Part shown: positions 25,714-34,850 of the stretch, in pieces
Position numbering within the stretch: position 1 is the stretch's first letter
Layout: every line of letters begins with the position of its first letter
Assembly (NCBI GenBank): GCA_013389115.1
Contig: JACADY010000036.1
Location: forward strand, 1-64,000
Reading direction: 5' to 3'
DNA length: 64,000 nt
Source of the DNA: Alphaproteobacteria bacterium
GTDB lineage: Bacteria > Pseudomonadota > Alphaproteobacteria > Micropepsales > Micropepsaceae
The notes under the pieces: generated by a model
Seen by the model: only the letters and a program-made list of their open reading frames with translations
What the model was told of the DNA's origin: nothing
Database searches by the model: none
Program-made: the position numbers and the translations under genes

Positions 25714-26844
25714 ATGCCAAGCCTTCCGACCCGAGCCCTCAGCCTCATCCTTTCGCTTGCTGTGGCCGCGTTTCCTGTATTCCCAGGTTCTGCGTATGCC
25801 TATTCGCGAATCAAGGATGTCGTGGATGTGGAAGGTGTCCGCGATAACGTGCTGATGGGCGTGGGCCTCGTCGTCGGCTTGAACGGAACGGGCGATTCGC
25901 TCCGCAACGCGCCCTTCACGCTTCAGGCCGTGCAGTCTTTGCTGGAGCAGCAGGGCATCAACACCCGCTCCGAAACGCTGAACACCAAGAACATCGCCTT
26001 TGTTACGGTCACGGCAACCCTGCCCCCCTTTGCCACGGCCGGAACCAAGATCGACGTCACCGTCAGCACAATGGGCGACGCCAAATCCCTTCAAGGCGGG
26101 ACCTTGCTCGTAACCTCGCTGCAGGCTAACGGCGGCCAGACCTATGCCGTGGCGCAGGGGCCGATCGCCATCGCGGGCTTCACCGCCGGCGGCGAAGCGT
26201 CCACGGTGACACAAGGCGTCCCCACTGCGGGGCGGATCGCCAATGGCGCGACGATCGAAAAGGAGATCGACTTCGATCTTGCTCAGATGAAAGAGCTGCG
26301 CCTCGCCCTACGAAACCCGGATTTCACAACTGCGCGGCGGATTGCGCAATCGATCAACACCTATGTCGGCGGCGCGGCCGCGCAGATGCTCGATCCAGGC
26401 ACGGTTCTGCTGCGCGTGCCGGCGAACTACACCGGCAACATTGTCAGTCTCGTGACCGACATCGAGCAATTGCGCGTCGACCCCGACACGCCGGCCCGCG
26501 TCGTCATCGATGAGGCGTCAGGCATCATCGTCATGGGTTCGGACGTGCGCATCAATGAGGTAGCGATCGCACAAGGCAACCTGACCATTCGCGTTACGGA
26601 AACGCCCCAGGTGAGCCAGCCCTCGCCCTTCGCCGAAGAGGGCGAAACGGTCATCGTTCCGCGCACGGACATTCAGATCGACGAGGGCAAGGACAACAAA
26701 CTCATCGTCATGCGTTCCGGCGTGAGCTTGCAGACCCTTGTCAACGGTCTCAACGCGCTGGGCGTCGGACCGCGCGACATGATCGCGATCCTCCAGGCGA
26801 TCAAGACCGCAGGCGCGCTGCAAGCCGAAATCGAGGTGATGTGA
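25714..26844 (+). CDS. flgI: Flagellar P-ring protein FlgI
   Basis: Periplasmic ring around the rod. 376 residues with a signal peptide (ending SAYA, about residue 28). Family motifs include SRIKDVVDVEGVRDNVLMGV, GLVVGLNGTGDSLRNAPFT and TNKNIAFVTVTATLPPFA-like NTKNIAFVTVTATLPPF. The C-terminus AILQAIKTAGALQAEIEVM is typical. First gene of flgI-flgJ-flbY. Its stop overlaps the next start by one base (TGATG). Confidence 0.97.
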   Translation: MPSLPTRALSLILSLAVAAFPVFPGSAYAYSRIKDVVDVEGVRDNVLMGVGLVVGLNGTGDSLRNAPFTLQAVQSLLEQQGINTRSETLNTKNIAFVTVTATLPPFATAGTKIDVTVSTMGDAKSLQGGTLLVTSLQANGGQTYAVAQGPIAIAGFTAGGEASTVTQGVPTAGRIANGATIEKEIDFDLAQMKELRLALRNPDFTTARRIAQSINTYVGGAAAQMLDPGTVLLRVPANYTGNIVSLVTDIEQLRVDPDTPARVVIDEASGIIVMGSDVRINEVAIAQGNLTIRVTETPQVSQPSPFAEEGETVIVPRTDIQIDEGKDNKLIVMRSGVSLQTLVNGLNALGVGPRDMIAILQAIKTAGALQAEIEVM

Positions 26845-27164
26845 TGGAGACCGGAATCACCAACGACTTTCTGGACCTGGCGCAGGTGCAGCGTCGCACG
26901 GCCGATCCGCGTCAAAATCTTGCGAACGGCGAAGACGCCGCCCGCGCCGCCGCGAAGGACTTTGAGGCCGTGTTCATCAGCCAGATGCTCGAACAGATGT
27001 TCTCCGGCATCAAGACGGACGGCCCCTTTGGCGGCGGAAGCGGGGAAGGGATCTTCCGCTCGCTGATGCTGCAGGAATATGGCCGCACGATTGCTGACAA
27101 TGGCGGCATTGGAATTGCGGACAATGTGATGTCCGAGTTGATGCGGATGCAGGAGGCCCACTGA
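26844..27164 (+). CDS. flgJ: Rod-binding protein (FlgJ N-terminal domain / CheL-like)
   Basis: 106 residues matching only the rod-binding domain of FlgJ: AAKDFEAVFISQMLEQMFSG and SLMLQEYGRTIADNGGIGIA. The peptidoglycan hydrolase domain of enterobacterial FlgJ is absent, as in alphaproteobacteria, where the equivalent after flgI is called CheL in Caulobacter. It probably scaffolds rod assembly in the periplasm. The start ATG overlaps the flgI stop and its own stop overlaps the next start, so translation is probably coupled. Confidence 0.88.
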   Translation: METGITNDFLDLAQVQRRTADPRQNLANGEDAARAAAKDFEAVFISQMLEQMFSGIKTDGPFGGGSGEGIFRSLMLQEYGRTIADNGGIGIADNVMSELMRMQEAH

Positions 27165-27607
27165 TGCGAGACCGCCCCGATCTTCACGCCGAAGAATTGC
27201 TCGCCGCCACGCGCAGGCTCCGCGCGGTCATCGAGAAGGAGAACGAACGCCTTGCCTCAAGGAGGCCCCATTCGATCAGCGAACTGGTCGACGACAAGTC
27301 CGCCGCCGCCGCCGCATTCGCAAAGGCGATGGCGTTGCCAAAGAAGGACCCCGATGTGCTGAAAGGCGCAGATCCTGCCGTATTGCGCATGCTATCGCAG
27401 GAAACGAAGACCTTGAGGACCGCACTCAAGGAGAATGAACGCGCGATCGCGCGCCTGCGCAAGATCAGTGAAGGGCTCATCAAGGCGATTGCCGACGGTG
27501 TTGCGGCCGCCCGTGCGCCGGCCCTTGGCTACACGCAGGATGCAAGATACGCGGCAACGAAAAAACCAGGCACCGCAACGGCCATGACGCTCAACAGCGT
27601 CATCTAA
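27164..27607 (+). CDS. flbY: FlbY / FlgN-like flagellar protein
   Basis: 147 residues, mostly helical and charged (ELLAATRRLRAVIEKENERL; TKTLRTALKENERAIARLRK), the profile of an FlgN-type export chaperone for hook-associated proteins. Caulobacter has the same order flgI-cheL-flbY, which supports the name. It overlaps the preceding stop (TGATG). The biochemical role is inferred from family and position only. Confidence 0.7.
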   Translation: MRDRPDLHAEELLAATRRLRAVIEKENERLASRRPHSISELVDDKSAAAAAFAKAMALPKKDPDVLKGADPAVLRMLSQETKTLRTALKENERAIARLRKISEGLIKAIADGVAAARAPALGYTQDARYAATKKPGTATAMTLNSVI

Positions 27608-27620
27608 TGGCGCGAATTTG

Positions 27621-27678
27621 ACATTTGCCTGCTTGCTTGCCGCAAAGGGATGCAAATGTTGAGATCGCACCACGATCT
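27621..27678. other. Intergenic inverted repeats between convergent flbY and flaEY-like genes
   Basis: This gap holds ACATTTGC (27621-27628) with its complement GCAAATGT (27652-27659), and AGATCG (27662-27667) with CGATCT (27673-27678) around a 5-base loop. Either could be a weak terminator for the converging genes; neither has a T-run. Confidence 0.35.
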
Positions 27679-27759
27679 GCATGATCAACGAGAAGCCGCC
27701 GCGCGCTGAAGCCGCCGCCTCTGAGCAACGCGCCCGCGCTCTGTTCATGAAAAAAACTT

Positions 27760-30432
27760 CTAGAAGAAGCCCGACGTCGACGTGCTTGTCGAGGTCGCCT
27801 GCAATCGCGCAAGGCCGGCCTGATAATTGGCCAATTGCGATTGCTGATAGGCCGAGACCGTACCGGACTTTTTCCTTGCCTTCTCAAGTTCGGCTTCTAG
27901 CGCGGGATCCTTCGTCAACTCGCGATATGCGCTGCGAATTGCCGACATGGCATCGGAAATGGCGCTGACGGCACTGGCCGCATCCTCCGTACTTGAAAGC
28001 GACAACGGTTTGGAAAGCTTCAGCGCAAAGGAAGCAAGACTGCTATCGTCGTCATCATCGCTGGACGAGGACGCGGTGATCCGCACGGGAGTGAACCCGA
28101 GACCAGAGAGTGCATCGCTGCCGGATGGTCCACGCGACAGGTCAGCCGAATGCCCTTCGCGCATCGTGATGACAAGCCTATCCTCGCCCCGGATGCGGCG
28201 CACCTCGGCCTTGCCGTCGGTGAGGAGTACGCCGTTGATCTTCTGTGCAAGCGAACGCATCGTTTCGTCTTCCTCGATCCGGATGCGCCGGTTGGTGCCG
28301 CCATCGACGGCCAGATAAAAACTATCCCCCGCGCGCAGGCTGGAGTTCGCGGTGAGAAGCCGCGAATGCGCTGTGTTGATCTCCCCGCTCGGTAGCCCAA
28401 GGATGTCAACGACAGAGGAACCGGTGGTGTCGACCGCGATCGCCGCCCCTGTGCCAGAGCCATTCGTGCCCGAGAATTGGCGTGTCCAGACGATGGCACC
28501 ATTCTCATCAATTCGCGAAACGAAGCCGTGCTTTGAATCTTCCAGCGGCGCGCCATAGCCAGCGAACGCGCCGATCGTGTCACCAGTGACATAGACTTCA
28601 TTCCCCGCTACCGCGATGCCGGCAATGCGGTCCATCCGGCTCGTGCCCACATAGGTAACATGATCCGCCGTAACGCTGCTCCCCGCATCGTCAAGCTGCA
28701 TGACGAAGCCTTCAAGGGCGCCGGAGGAAGCATTGGCAACGCTCGCCTCACCGCCCGCCGTCAGTGAGGCATTCGCAGTCGAGCCCGCCACATAGATGCG
28801 CCCACCACTTGCGGTGACAACTTGCCCGATGGAGCCGCCCGTGATTTCGCCCAGCGATTTCTCCCAGATGGCCGATGAGGTGGAATCGGCGCTGCTGAAC
28901 TTGCGCAAGACCGCTTCGCCATCCTCAAGGGAAGCAACGACAAGGTCGCCGTTCTCATCAACCGCAAGGCTTTGCACACGCTCATCGCCCGTGCCGCCGA
29001 ATTGCCGATTATAGACGAGTTCGCCGTCCGCAGACAGTTTCGTCACATAGGCGTCCGCCCCGCCGCCGGTCGCGCTAACACCCGAAAGTTTTCCCTTGGT
29101 ATAGCCGCCCACATAGATGGAACCATCGGCGCCCACGGCAACCGACGTTGCACCATCCTCCGTGGAAGGAGCAATCTGACGCGTGAAAGCCTCGCTTCCA
29201 TCTGCGTTGTACTTGACGACGAAACTATCGCCTTTGCCGCCGATCGCGCTTGAGGAAATGTCGCCATCGATCTGGCCCGCAAGCACAACGCCCCCATCGG
29301 ATGTGACGGCGATCGAAACATCTGACGCCGATCCGGAAGCCCCGACAAGATCGGACCACAAGAGCTTCCCGGTCGAGTCGTATTTTTGCAGAAACACATC
29401 CTGAGCGCCTTCGGACGTCTTCCCCTCGACATCGCCCGCGGCGGTCCCCACGACATAGACATTGCCATCAGCATCAACGACCGTCGCCGTGGGCGTGATC
29501 GAGCCGTCCTCCGATGAAATAGCGGCGCGGAACCGCGCCGCTTCTGTGGGATCATCAAGGTCGGTGAATTTCAGGAGCTGCCCGCCAGTGATATCGCCCG
29601 TTCCAGACTGCCCCGCGACATAGATCGCGGGTTCAGAACTGGCCGCTGAGAATGATACCACCTCGGTGCTGACACCCTTGACGGTAAGCCCGAATGCCGC
29701 GCCGATCCCATCATCATTGGTCTCGATCGTTGTGCGGCTGAGCCTGGTGAGCAGCCCTGCTGCTTCCAGCTTGCTGTTGGCAAGATCAGCGACGGCATCA
29801 AGCGTAATGTCACCCGATATCTCCGAGAGATCGACGTCGATATTGAAGGTACCGGTCGACTTCTCGACTTGAATCGTCAAGACCTCGCTGCCGGTAAGCC
29901 CATCGATCGGATTATCGTGGGAGCCACGCACCGCAATACCGCCCACGTAGTCCGCACTCTGCTTGGCGACCCCAACGCCGGACTCTGCCCGTGTCAGCGA
30001 TTCACCGAGCACGATCTCAACACCCTCAAAGGTGGTCGTGCTCAGATAGTCGGTGATATTGGTAAGTCCCTCCTGAAACCGCCGGTCGAGCCCCGACAGC
30101 AAATAGGCGCTCGTATCCTCATCCGAGGCCTTGGCTGCAAGCGCGCTCAACGTGTCCAGTGCCTGGTAGAGCGCGAATAGTTTTTTCTCGTCGTCCGTAG
30201 CCCCGGTAAAGCTTGAGTTGTCTTCGTTCACCGCGATGGACTTGGTCATCGCCTCGGTGAACTTTTCATCCGCGGAAAGGTGCTCCGAAGAAACGTCCCA
30301 AGGGGGTGGCACGTCAGATGAGTTGCTGGCGCTGCCGCTGGAGGAAGTCGTCGACGCTGTGCCGCTGCGCGCCAGCTTGAGCGCGGTCTGGGCCGTGTAG
30401 TAACTCGTAATCAATGAGACATCGAACGACAT
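27760..30432 (-). CDS. flaEY: FlaEY-like flagellin regulatory protein with beta-propeller (SBBP) repeats
   Basis: 890 residues. Residues 1-260 are Ser/Thr/Asp-rich and look like a flagellar axial or FliD-type segment. Residues 265-690 hold six or seven beta-propeller blades with the repeat VYVxGxTxG...DAFVxKxDxxG (examples GSIYVGGYTKGKLSGVSATG and NEVYVTGDTIGAFAGYGAPL). Residues 700-890 contain a FliD-like hook-IN-type segment (ETMRSLAQKINGVLL) and an acidic run. Size, layout and the neighbouring FlmG-like gene resemble Caulobacter FlaEY, a protein needed for proper flagellin synthesis or assembly. There is no signal peptide, so export by the flagellar apparatus is possible but unproven. Confidence 0.65.
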   Translation of the reverse strand: MSFDVSLITSYYTAQTALKLARSGTASTTSSSGSASNSSDVPPPWDVSSEHLSADEKFTEAMTKSIAVNEDNSSFTGATDDEKKLFALYQALDTLSALAAKASDEDTSAYLLSGLDRRFQEGLTNITDYLSTTTFEGVEIVLGESLTRAESGVGVAKQSADYVGGIAVRGSHDNPIDGLTGSEVLTIQVEKSTGTFNIDVDLSEISGDITLDAVADLANSKLEAAGLLTRLSRTTIETNDDGIGAAFGLTVKGVSTEVVSFSAASSEPAIYVAGQSGTGDITGGQLLKFTDLDDPTEAARFRAAISSEDGSITPTATVVDADGNVYVVGTAAGDVEGKTSEGAQDVFLQKYDSTGKLLWSDLVGASGSASDVSIAVTSDGGVVLAGQIDGDISSSAIGGKGDSFVVKYNADGSEAFTRQIAPSTEDGATSVAVGADGSIYVGGYTKGKLSGVSATGGGADAYVTKLSADGELVYNRQFGGTGDERVQSLAVDENGDLVVASLEDGEAVLRKFSSADSTSSAIWEKSLGEITGGSIGQVVTASGGRIYVAGSTANASLTAGGEASVANASSGALEGFVMQLDDAGSSVTADHVTYVGTSRMDRIAGIAVAGNEVYVTGDTIGAFAGYGAPLEDSKHGFVSRIDENGAIVWTRQFSGTNGSGTGAAIAVDTTGSSVVDILGLPSGEINTAHSRLLTANSSLRAGDSFYLAVDGGTNRRIRIEEDETMRSLAQKINGVLLTDGKAEVRRIRGEDRLVITMREGHSADLSRGPSGSDALSGLGFTPVRITASSSSDDDDDSSLASFALKLSKPLSLSSTEDAASAVSAISDAMSAIRSAYRELTKDPALEAELEKARKKSGTVSAYQQSQLANYQAGLARLQATSTSTSTSGFF

Positions 30433-30488
30433 CGCGAAGAGCTCTCAATCGCGTAAACATACGCTTTGAGGAGTATTCCAGGGTGCAA

Positions 30489-30503
30489 TTAAGTGCGCGT
30501 TAA
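30489..30503. promoter_or_regulatory. CtrA box between flaEY-like and flmG-like genes
   Basis: Exact TTAA-N7-TTAA (30489-30492 and 30500-30503), 57 bases upstream of the flaEY-like start and 60 bases upstream of the flmG-like start, so it could control both. Confidence 0.7.
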
Positions 30504-30562
30504 TTGGCCGCCCGTCGGCCGTTAACTCCGGCGAAACCATAGCCGCTGAATGGTCGCATTCG

Positions 30563-32083
30563 ATGAAGGTGGCTCTGAGAGAGATGAAGTCCGATGCTCA
30601 CCGCGATGGCTTGGCCCATGCGCGCGCGGGCCGCTGGCACCAGGCGATCGACGCTTATGAACGCGCGTTGCGCCAGGAGGGAGAAGGCGCGGCCTTGCTC
30701 TTTTCGCTGGGCGAGGCTGCCGCGGCGCTCGGGCTCACACCCACGGCAACGGCGATGTTTGCCCGCTGCCTGTTCCTGGAGCCGGGCCGCATCGATGCCA
30801 CGGTACGACTTTCAGAAATGTTGGCCATCGCTGACCGCGAGGCCGAAGCCATCGACCTTTTGAGGGAGGCGGCCTCGCGCACCCCCGGCGAAGCCTCACT
30901 GTGGCTCGCACTTGGTAACGTCATGACCCGCCGCGATGATACCGTGAATGCCGTCACCTTTTATGAGGAGGCCCTTCGCCTTCGACCGATGGATGCCGCA
31001 GCTCTGGGCAATTTGGCGGACATCAGGTTTGATAGAGGAGAGACACAAGCGGCGCTCAACCTCTACGACAAGGCACTCAACATTGCCGGCAAGAACCCGC
31101 AACTCCGCCTCAATCGCGCGCTCGCTCTCCTCTCGCTGGGAAACGTGAAGCAGGGCTGGCGCGACTATGAAGCGCGCTTGCAGATTCCCTCTCGAAAAAT
31201 CCTGCGTGGCCATTCGCTCCCGCGTTGGACGGGCGAATCTCTGCGCGGCCGCCGCCTGCTTGTGATGGCCGAGCAAGGGATTGGTGACCAGATCATGTTT
31301 GCGTCCTGTCTGACAGGACTGCCCGAAGAATCGCTCATCATTGAATGTGAAGCGCGCCTGCGGCCTATTTTCGCCCGCTCATTCCCCAAGGCGCAGGTAT
31401 ACGCGGCTGCGATTGCCGAGGAAGCCGGCACCATCAAGGCAGACTATGCCGGGATGAAGGACTTGCCCTCAGCACGCGTTGCCATCGAAATCGCTAGCCT
31501 GCCGATGCTGGTACGAAGACAACGCGACGACTTCCCTTCTCCGCACGCTTACTTGCGCGCTGAGGAAGAAGAAACCGCGAAATGGCGCGCCTGGCTTTCC
31601 GCCGCAGGATCGCGACCCAAAGTCGGCATTTGCTGGCGCAGCGGCAAGGCAGACGGCATCAGGGCCAAGCACTACGCCGCGTTGCATCATTGGGCCGAAC
31701 TGATCCGCGCCCTCGATGCTGAGATCATCAATCTGCAATACGCTCTCGAGGAGAGGGAAGCACAGGGCCTCGCCGCGGAAGCGGGAAAACCGCTCCTTGT
31801 GCCGCCCGCACTTGATCAGAAGCATGAGCTCGACCGAACCTTGGGTTTGATGAATGCGCTGGATCTCATCATCACCGCGCCGACGGCGGTCGCCGCGATG
31901 GCAGCATCGATCGGCAAGCCCGTGTTGAAGCTGTGCGCACAGCGTCCATGGAGTCACCTTGGGGGTTCAGTTGATCCGTTTGCACCTTCGAGCGAAGCCT
32001 TGTGGCCGGAGCGCCAGGGCGATTGGCAAAGCCTCTTTGATGCTGCGCACAGCAGGGCCGCACAAATTCTTGCGCATCCCTAA
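30563..32083 (+). CDS. flmG: FlmG-like TPR glycosyltransferase, probable flagellin glycosyltransferase
   Basis: 506 residues in two parts. Residues 1-230 are TPR repeats (GRWHQAIDAYERALRQEGEG; ETQAALNLYDKALNIAGKNP). Residues 235-506 are a GT-B-like domain of the OGT/heptosyltransferase type (LVMAEQGIGDQIMFASCLTG; VGICWRSGKADGIRAKHYAA; GLMNALDLIITAPTAVAAMA). Caulobacter FlmG has this design: the TPR part binds flagellin and the GT part transfers a nonulosonic acid. The adjoining sugar genes support that role. The flagellin itself is not in the window. The stop codon interleaves with the stop of the converging SpsF-SpsG gene. Confidence 0.7.
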   Translation: MKVALREMKSDAHRDGLAHARAGRWHQAIDAYERALRQEGEGAALLFSLGEAAAALGLTPTATAMFARCLFLEPGRIDATVRLSEMLAIADREAEAIDLLREAASRTPGEASLWLALGNVMTRRDDTVNAVTFYEEALRLRPMDAAALGNLADIRFDRGETQAALNLYDKALNIAGKNPQLRLNRALALLSLGNVKQGWRDYEARLQIPSRKILRGHSLPRWTGESLRGRRLLVMAEQGIGDQIMFASCLTGLPEESLIIECEARLRPIFARSFPKAQVYAAAIAEEAGTIKADYAGMKDLPSARVAIEIASLPMLVRRQRDDFPSPHAYLRAEEEETAKWRAWLSAAGSRPKVGICWRSGKADGIRAKHYAALHHWAELIRALDAEIINLQYALEEREAQGLAAEAGKPLLVPPALDQKHELDRTLGLMNALDLIITAPTAVAAMAASIGKPVLKLCAQRPWSHLGGSVDPFAPSSEALWPERQGDWQSLFDAAHSRAAQILAHP

Positions 32084-33855
32084 GCGGACCGTGCCTGGGA
32101 TTCTCGGCGCGATCGGAGCTTCCCGACAATGGCGTCGGCGACACGCTCCGCGCCTCTTCCGTCAATGAACCGCATCCCGGCCTCCGACATGGTCTGAAGT
32201 GTCCGAGGGTTGGAAAGCATCGCTTCGAGAGCGCGCACCAAGTCCGCCGCAGGAGGCTCTTCGACGTGGCCAAGTGAAACGCCGCAGCCAGCATGCGCGA
32301 AGACCTCTGCCTGCTGTGCATGGTCAGCTGTGGGACAAAGATAGATTGCGGGCGTACCCAGATAGGCAAGCTCTTGCGCGCTGACACCAAAGGCTGAAAC
32401 GGCAAGATCGGTGTTCGCGAAAATCTCCGTCATCGAGGCAGGCGCATCGTAGATTGTGACGCCCGGCAGAAGCTTTCGCAATCTGGCTCCAATGTTCTCC
32501 CGATCCTTCATACCAGGGCCAATCACGACCGATAGCGATAGCGCAAGCCGCGCGGTAGCAACGGCGGCGGCAACGGGGAGAGTCCAGCCCCAGGGATCTG
32601 ACCCGCCCAGGGTGACGAGCACACGGGAGCGCCCCGAAGCGGGGCGTTTCGTTGGACGGCCGTCAAAGCCGAGCAGAGTCCATTCCGGACCCGTCATCAC
32701 CTGCGCCGCGCTGCCCGTCCAGTCGAGCGGCGAAGCAAGCGGTGGGTAAAAGGCAAGGTCCGCCGCAATCCTGCGCGCATGCGCATCATCAAGGACAATG
32801 GCAAGTGCGCCACCCGCGCGGATGCGCTCGACCGCTTCGCGCGACAGCGCGGTGCGAACATCGAACACGACGCCAAGTGGCTGTTGCGTGGCGATGAGTT
32901 CGGGAAGCCAGACATCCTCCGCCATGCCCTTTGGCCAGGGTATGACCGCAAATCCCGCTTTCTCGACGAGCGCCATCGAGAGCGCTTCTTCCGCCATGGC
33001 GAAACTGACGCCGAATCCGTGATGGTCGCGCAGGCGCCGCGCCAAGGTGAGGCAGCGTTTGACATGACCAAATCCGCGCAATGGCCCGCCGTCGCAACGA
33101 ATGAGAAATGTGCCACTCATGTCGCTCGCCGTTTTTTGTCGTATCTGGGCGTTGATCCGCAGCAGGCTGGGATCGCGCCGCAGCAGCGCGACGAGTTCGA
33201 CGAGGGATGCCTCACCCGGCTTTGCCTGCAGGCGATCATAGACGGCCTCGATGAAATCAGCATCCGGCGGGCAGTCGATCGACACTCGTGCGCCGCAATA
33301 CTCATAGCCGGGCGGCAGGTCCGCCTCTACAAAGCGCACCTTGTTCGGGTGCTGCTTGAAATAGGCCGTCACATGCTCGCGCGCAATGGGATCACGGCGT
33401 GCGTGGCACCGCAGGATTTCGAGCGCTCGGCGCGAAAAGGGGTCGACGCCTTCATGAATGGTATGGACACCCGGCTTGAGGCCGACGAAATCGCCGCCCT
33501 TCTCGATCATGGCCTTGAGCAGATGGTCGATGAGTGCGCCCTCGATCATGGGTGAATCGCCGCACACCCGCACGAGAACATCCGGATCATGCCGATCCGC
33601 CGCCAGGAGAAACCTCCCCAGAACATCGTCGCGATCGCCGCGCACGACATCGACGCCCAGGCTCGCTGCATATTCCGCGAGCGGATCATCCCCCGCTTCG
33701 GCGGTCGTCGCGACGCAGATTTCGCTGATCAGCGCGGATTTGCGAAGCCGATGCACGACATGCCACAGCAAGGGCCGCCCGACGATCGGCCGCAGCATTT
33801 TGCCCGGCAGGCGCGTGGAGCTCATGCGCGCCTGGATGACCGCGAGGATTTTCAT
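32080..33855 (-). CDS. SpsF-SpsG fusion: cytidylyltransferase-like plus PseG-like sugar hydrolase/transferase
   Basis: 591 residues joining two enzymes. Residues 1-245 are a SpsF/NeuA-like CMP-sugar synthetase (VIQARMSSTRLPGKMLRPIV, the QARxxSxRLPGK motif). Residues 246-591 match SpsG/PseG (FLIRCDGGPLRGFGHVKRCL, then VLVTLGGSDPWGW and ISAFGVSAQELAYLGTPAIY-like AVSAFGVSAQELAYLGTPA). PseG removes UDP from a sugar before the NeuB-type condensation, and SpsF-type proteins activate the acid with CMP. Separate genes are the norm, so the fusion ties the first and last steps together. It overlaps the upstream synthase by four bases (ATGA). Confidence 0.82.
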   Translation of the reverse strand: MKILAVIQARMSSTRLPGKMLRPIVGRPLLWHVVHRLRKSALISEICVATTAEAGDDPLAEYAASLGVDVVRGDRDDVLGRFLLAADRHDPDVLVRVCGDSPMIEGALIDHLLKAMIEKGGDFVGLKPGVHTIHEGVDPFSRRALEILRCHARRDPIAREHVTAYFKQHPNKVRFVEADLPPGYEYCGARVSIDCPPDADFIEAVYDRLQAKPGEASLVELVALLRRDPSLLRINAQIRQKTASDMSGTFLIRCDGGPLRGFGHVKRCLTLARRLRDHHGFGVSFAMAEEALSMALVEKAGFAVIPWPKGMAEDVWLPELIATQQPLGVVFDVRTALSREAVERIRAGGALAIVLDDAHARRIAADLAFYPPLASPLDWTGSAAQVMTGPEWTLLGFDGRPTKRPASGRSRVLVTLGGSDPWGWTLPVAAAVATARLALSLSVVIGPGMKDRENIGARLRKLLPGVTIYDAPASMTEIFANTDLAVSAFGVSAQELAYLGTPAIYLCPTADHAQQAEVFAHAGCGVSLGHVEEPPAADLVRALEAMLSNPRTLQTMSEAGMRFIDGRGAERVADAIVGKLRSRRESQARSA

Positions 33856-34718
33856 GCCGCATCCGGCTTATAGCTTGCGCGGATCGCCCGCATGGGCCGC
33901 ATACCGTCTTCCGGGTCCGCCCGCCATTCCCGGTCGGGCAATTCGGCCGCCACCGGTTCCTTGATGCCCGTTCCGTCGGCGCGCTCACCCTCGCGCACGA
34001 GCTGGATGACTTCGCCGATCTGATGCGGCAGCCAGCAATGCCCTGGGGCAAACTCCGCCCCCGCCCCATCGAGATCGAGGTGAAACTCGATCGCTGCGGC
34101 TTGCCAGCGCTCCACCGCCCTCAGGATTACCGCAGGCGACACCGTATGGTCGGACCAGCCCGCCAGCCGGCCGGTCAATTGCCGCAAGGTCTCGATGGCC
34201 GCGAGATTGGCCTGCTCTGGGGGCGCGGGATAGGCAGAGACACAGTGAAGGAAGGTGACATCGCGTGCCCCTGCCCGCTCGAGCACCAGATTGGCATGCC
34301 GGATTTCATCGATCGATGCCATCCCGGTTGAGACGATGACCGGCTTGCCGGTCCGCGCGGCCGCCACCAGCAGGGGATCATAGAGCAATTCATAGGACGC
34401 GATCTTGTAGAACGACACGAAGGGCTGAAGCTCTCCCACCGCCTCCACATAGAAGGGGGTGCAGGAAAACTGGATGCCGCGTTCTTGGCAATGCGCTGCC
34501 AGATCTGGCAGGAACGAAAGTGGCAGTTCCCACGCCGTCCGCGCGCGATGCTTGGCGCTTTGCGCAAGGATTTCCGGCGCGAACATGCGCTCGATACGGA
34601 ACAGCTGAAACTTGACGGCATCGCACCCGGCCTGCGCGGCCGCGTCAATGAGGGCCTTCGACCTGGAAAGGTCGCGGCCGTGATTGGACGAAATCTCGGC
34701 AATGAAGAACGCGCTCAT
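33852..34718 (-). CDS. NeuB/PseI-family sugar-acid synthase lacking the SAF domain
   Basis: 288 residues. NeuB-type TIM-barrel enzyme that condenses PEP with an aldose to make a 3-deoxy-2-keto (nonulosonic-type) acid. Motifs are FIAEISSNHGRDLSRSKALI, AGCDAVKFQLF, YKIASYEL, KPVIVSTGMAS and AGWSDHTVSPAVILRAVER. Classical NeuB/PseI are about 340-350 residues and end in an SAF (antifreeze-like) domain; here only about 40 residues follow the barrel, so that domain is missing. The frame opens at 34817, but ATG 34718 (MSAFFIAEISSNHG) gives the family N-terminus. Next to the SpsF-SpsG fusion. The sugar product cannot be named. Confidence 0.82.
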   Translation of the reverse strand: MSAFFIAEISSNHGRDLSRSKALIDAAAQAGCDAVKFQLFRIERMFAPEILAQSAKHRARTAWELPLSFLPDLAAHCQERGIQFSCTPFYVEAVGELQPFVSFYKIASYELLYDPLLVAAARTGKPVIVSTGMASIDEIRHANLVLERAGARDVTFLHCVSAYPAPPEQANLAAIETLRQLTGRLAGWSDHTVSPAVILRAVERWQAAAIEFHLDLDGAGAEFAPGHCWLPHQIGEVIQLVREGERADGTGIKEPVAAELPDREWRADPEDGMRPMRAIRASYKPDAA

Positions 34719-34766
34719 CGAGAATTGGGCTCCAGCAAGGGGAAAGCTAGCTTGCCCATGGGAGCC

Positions 34767-34782
34767 TTGATCGCCCGTTAAC
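34767..34782. promoter_or_regulatory. Near-match CtrA box between the NeuB-like and methyltransferase genes
   Basis: TTGA-N7-TTAAC, one mismatch, 48 bases upstream of the NeuB-like start. It is suggestive because three exact boxes occur in related places. Confidence 0.35.
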
Positions 34783-34850
34783 GCGTCTGAAAGCATAAGG
34801 CGCGAGCCTGCGGTCAATTAACTCAACATTTGCGCAAAACTGGGCTCGCG

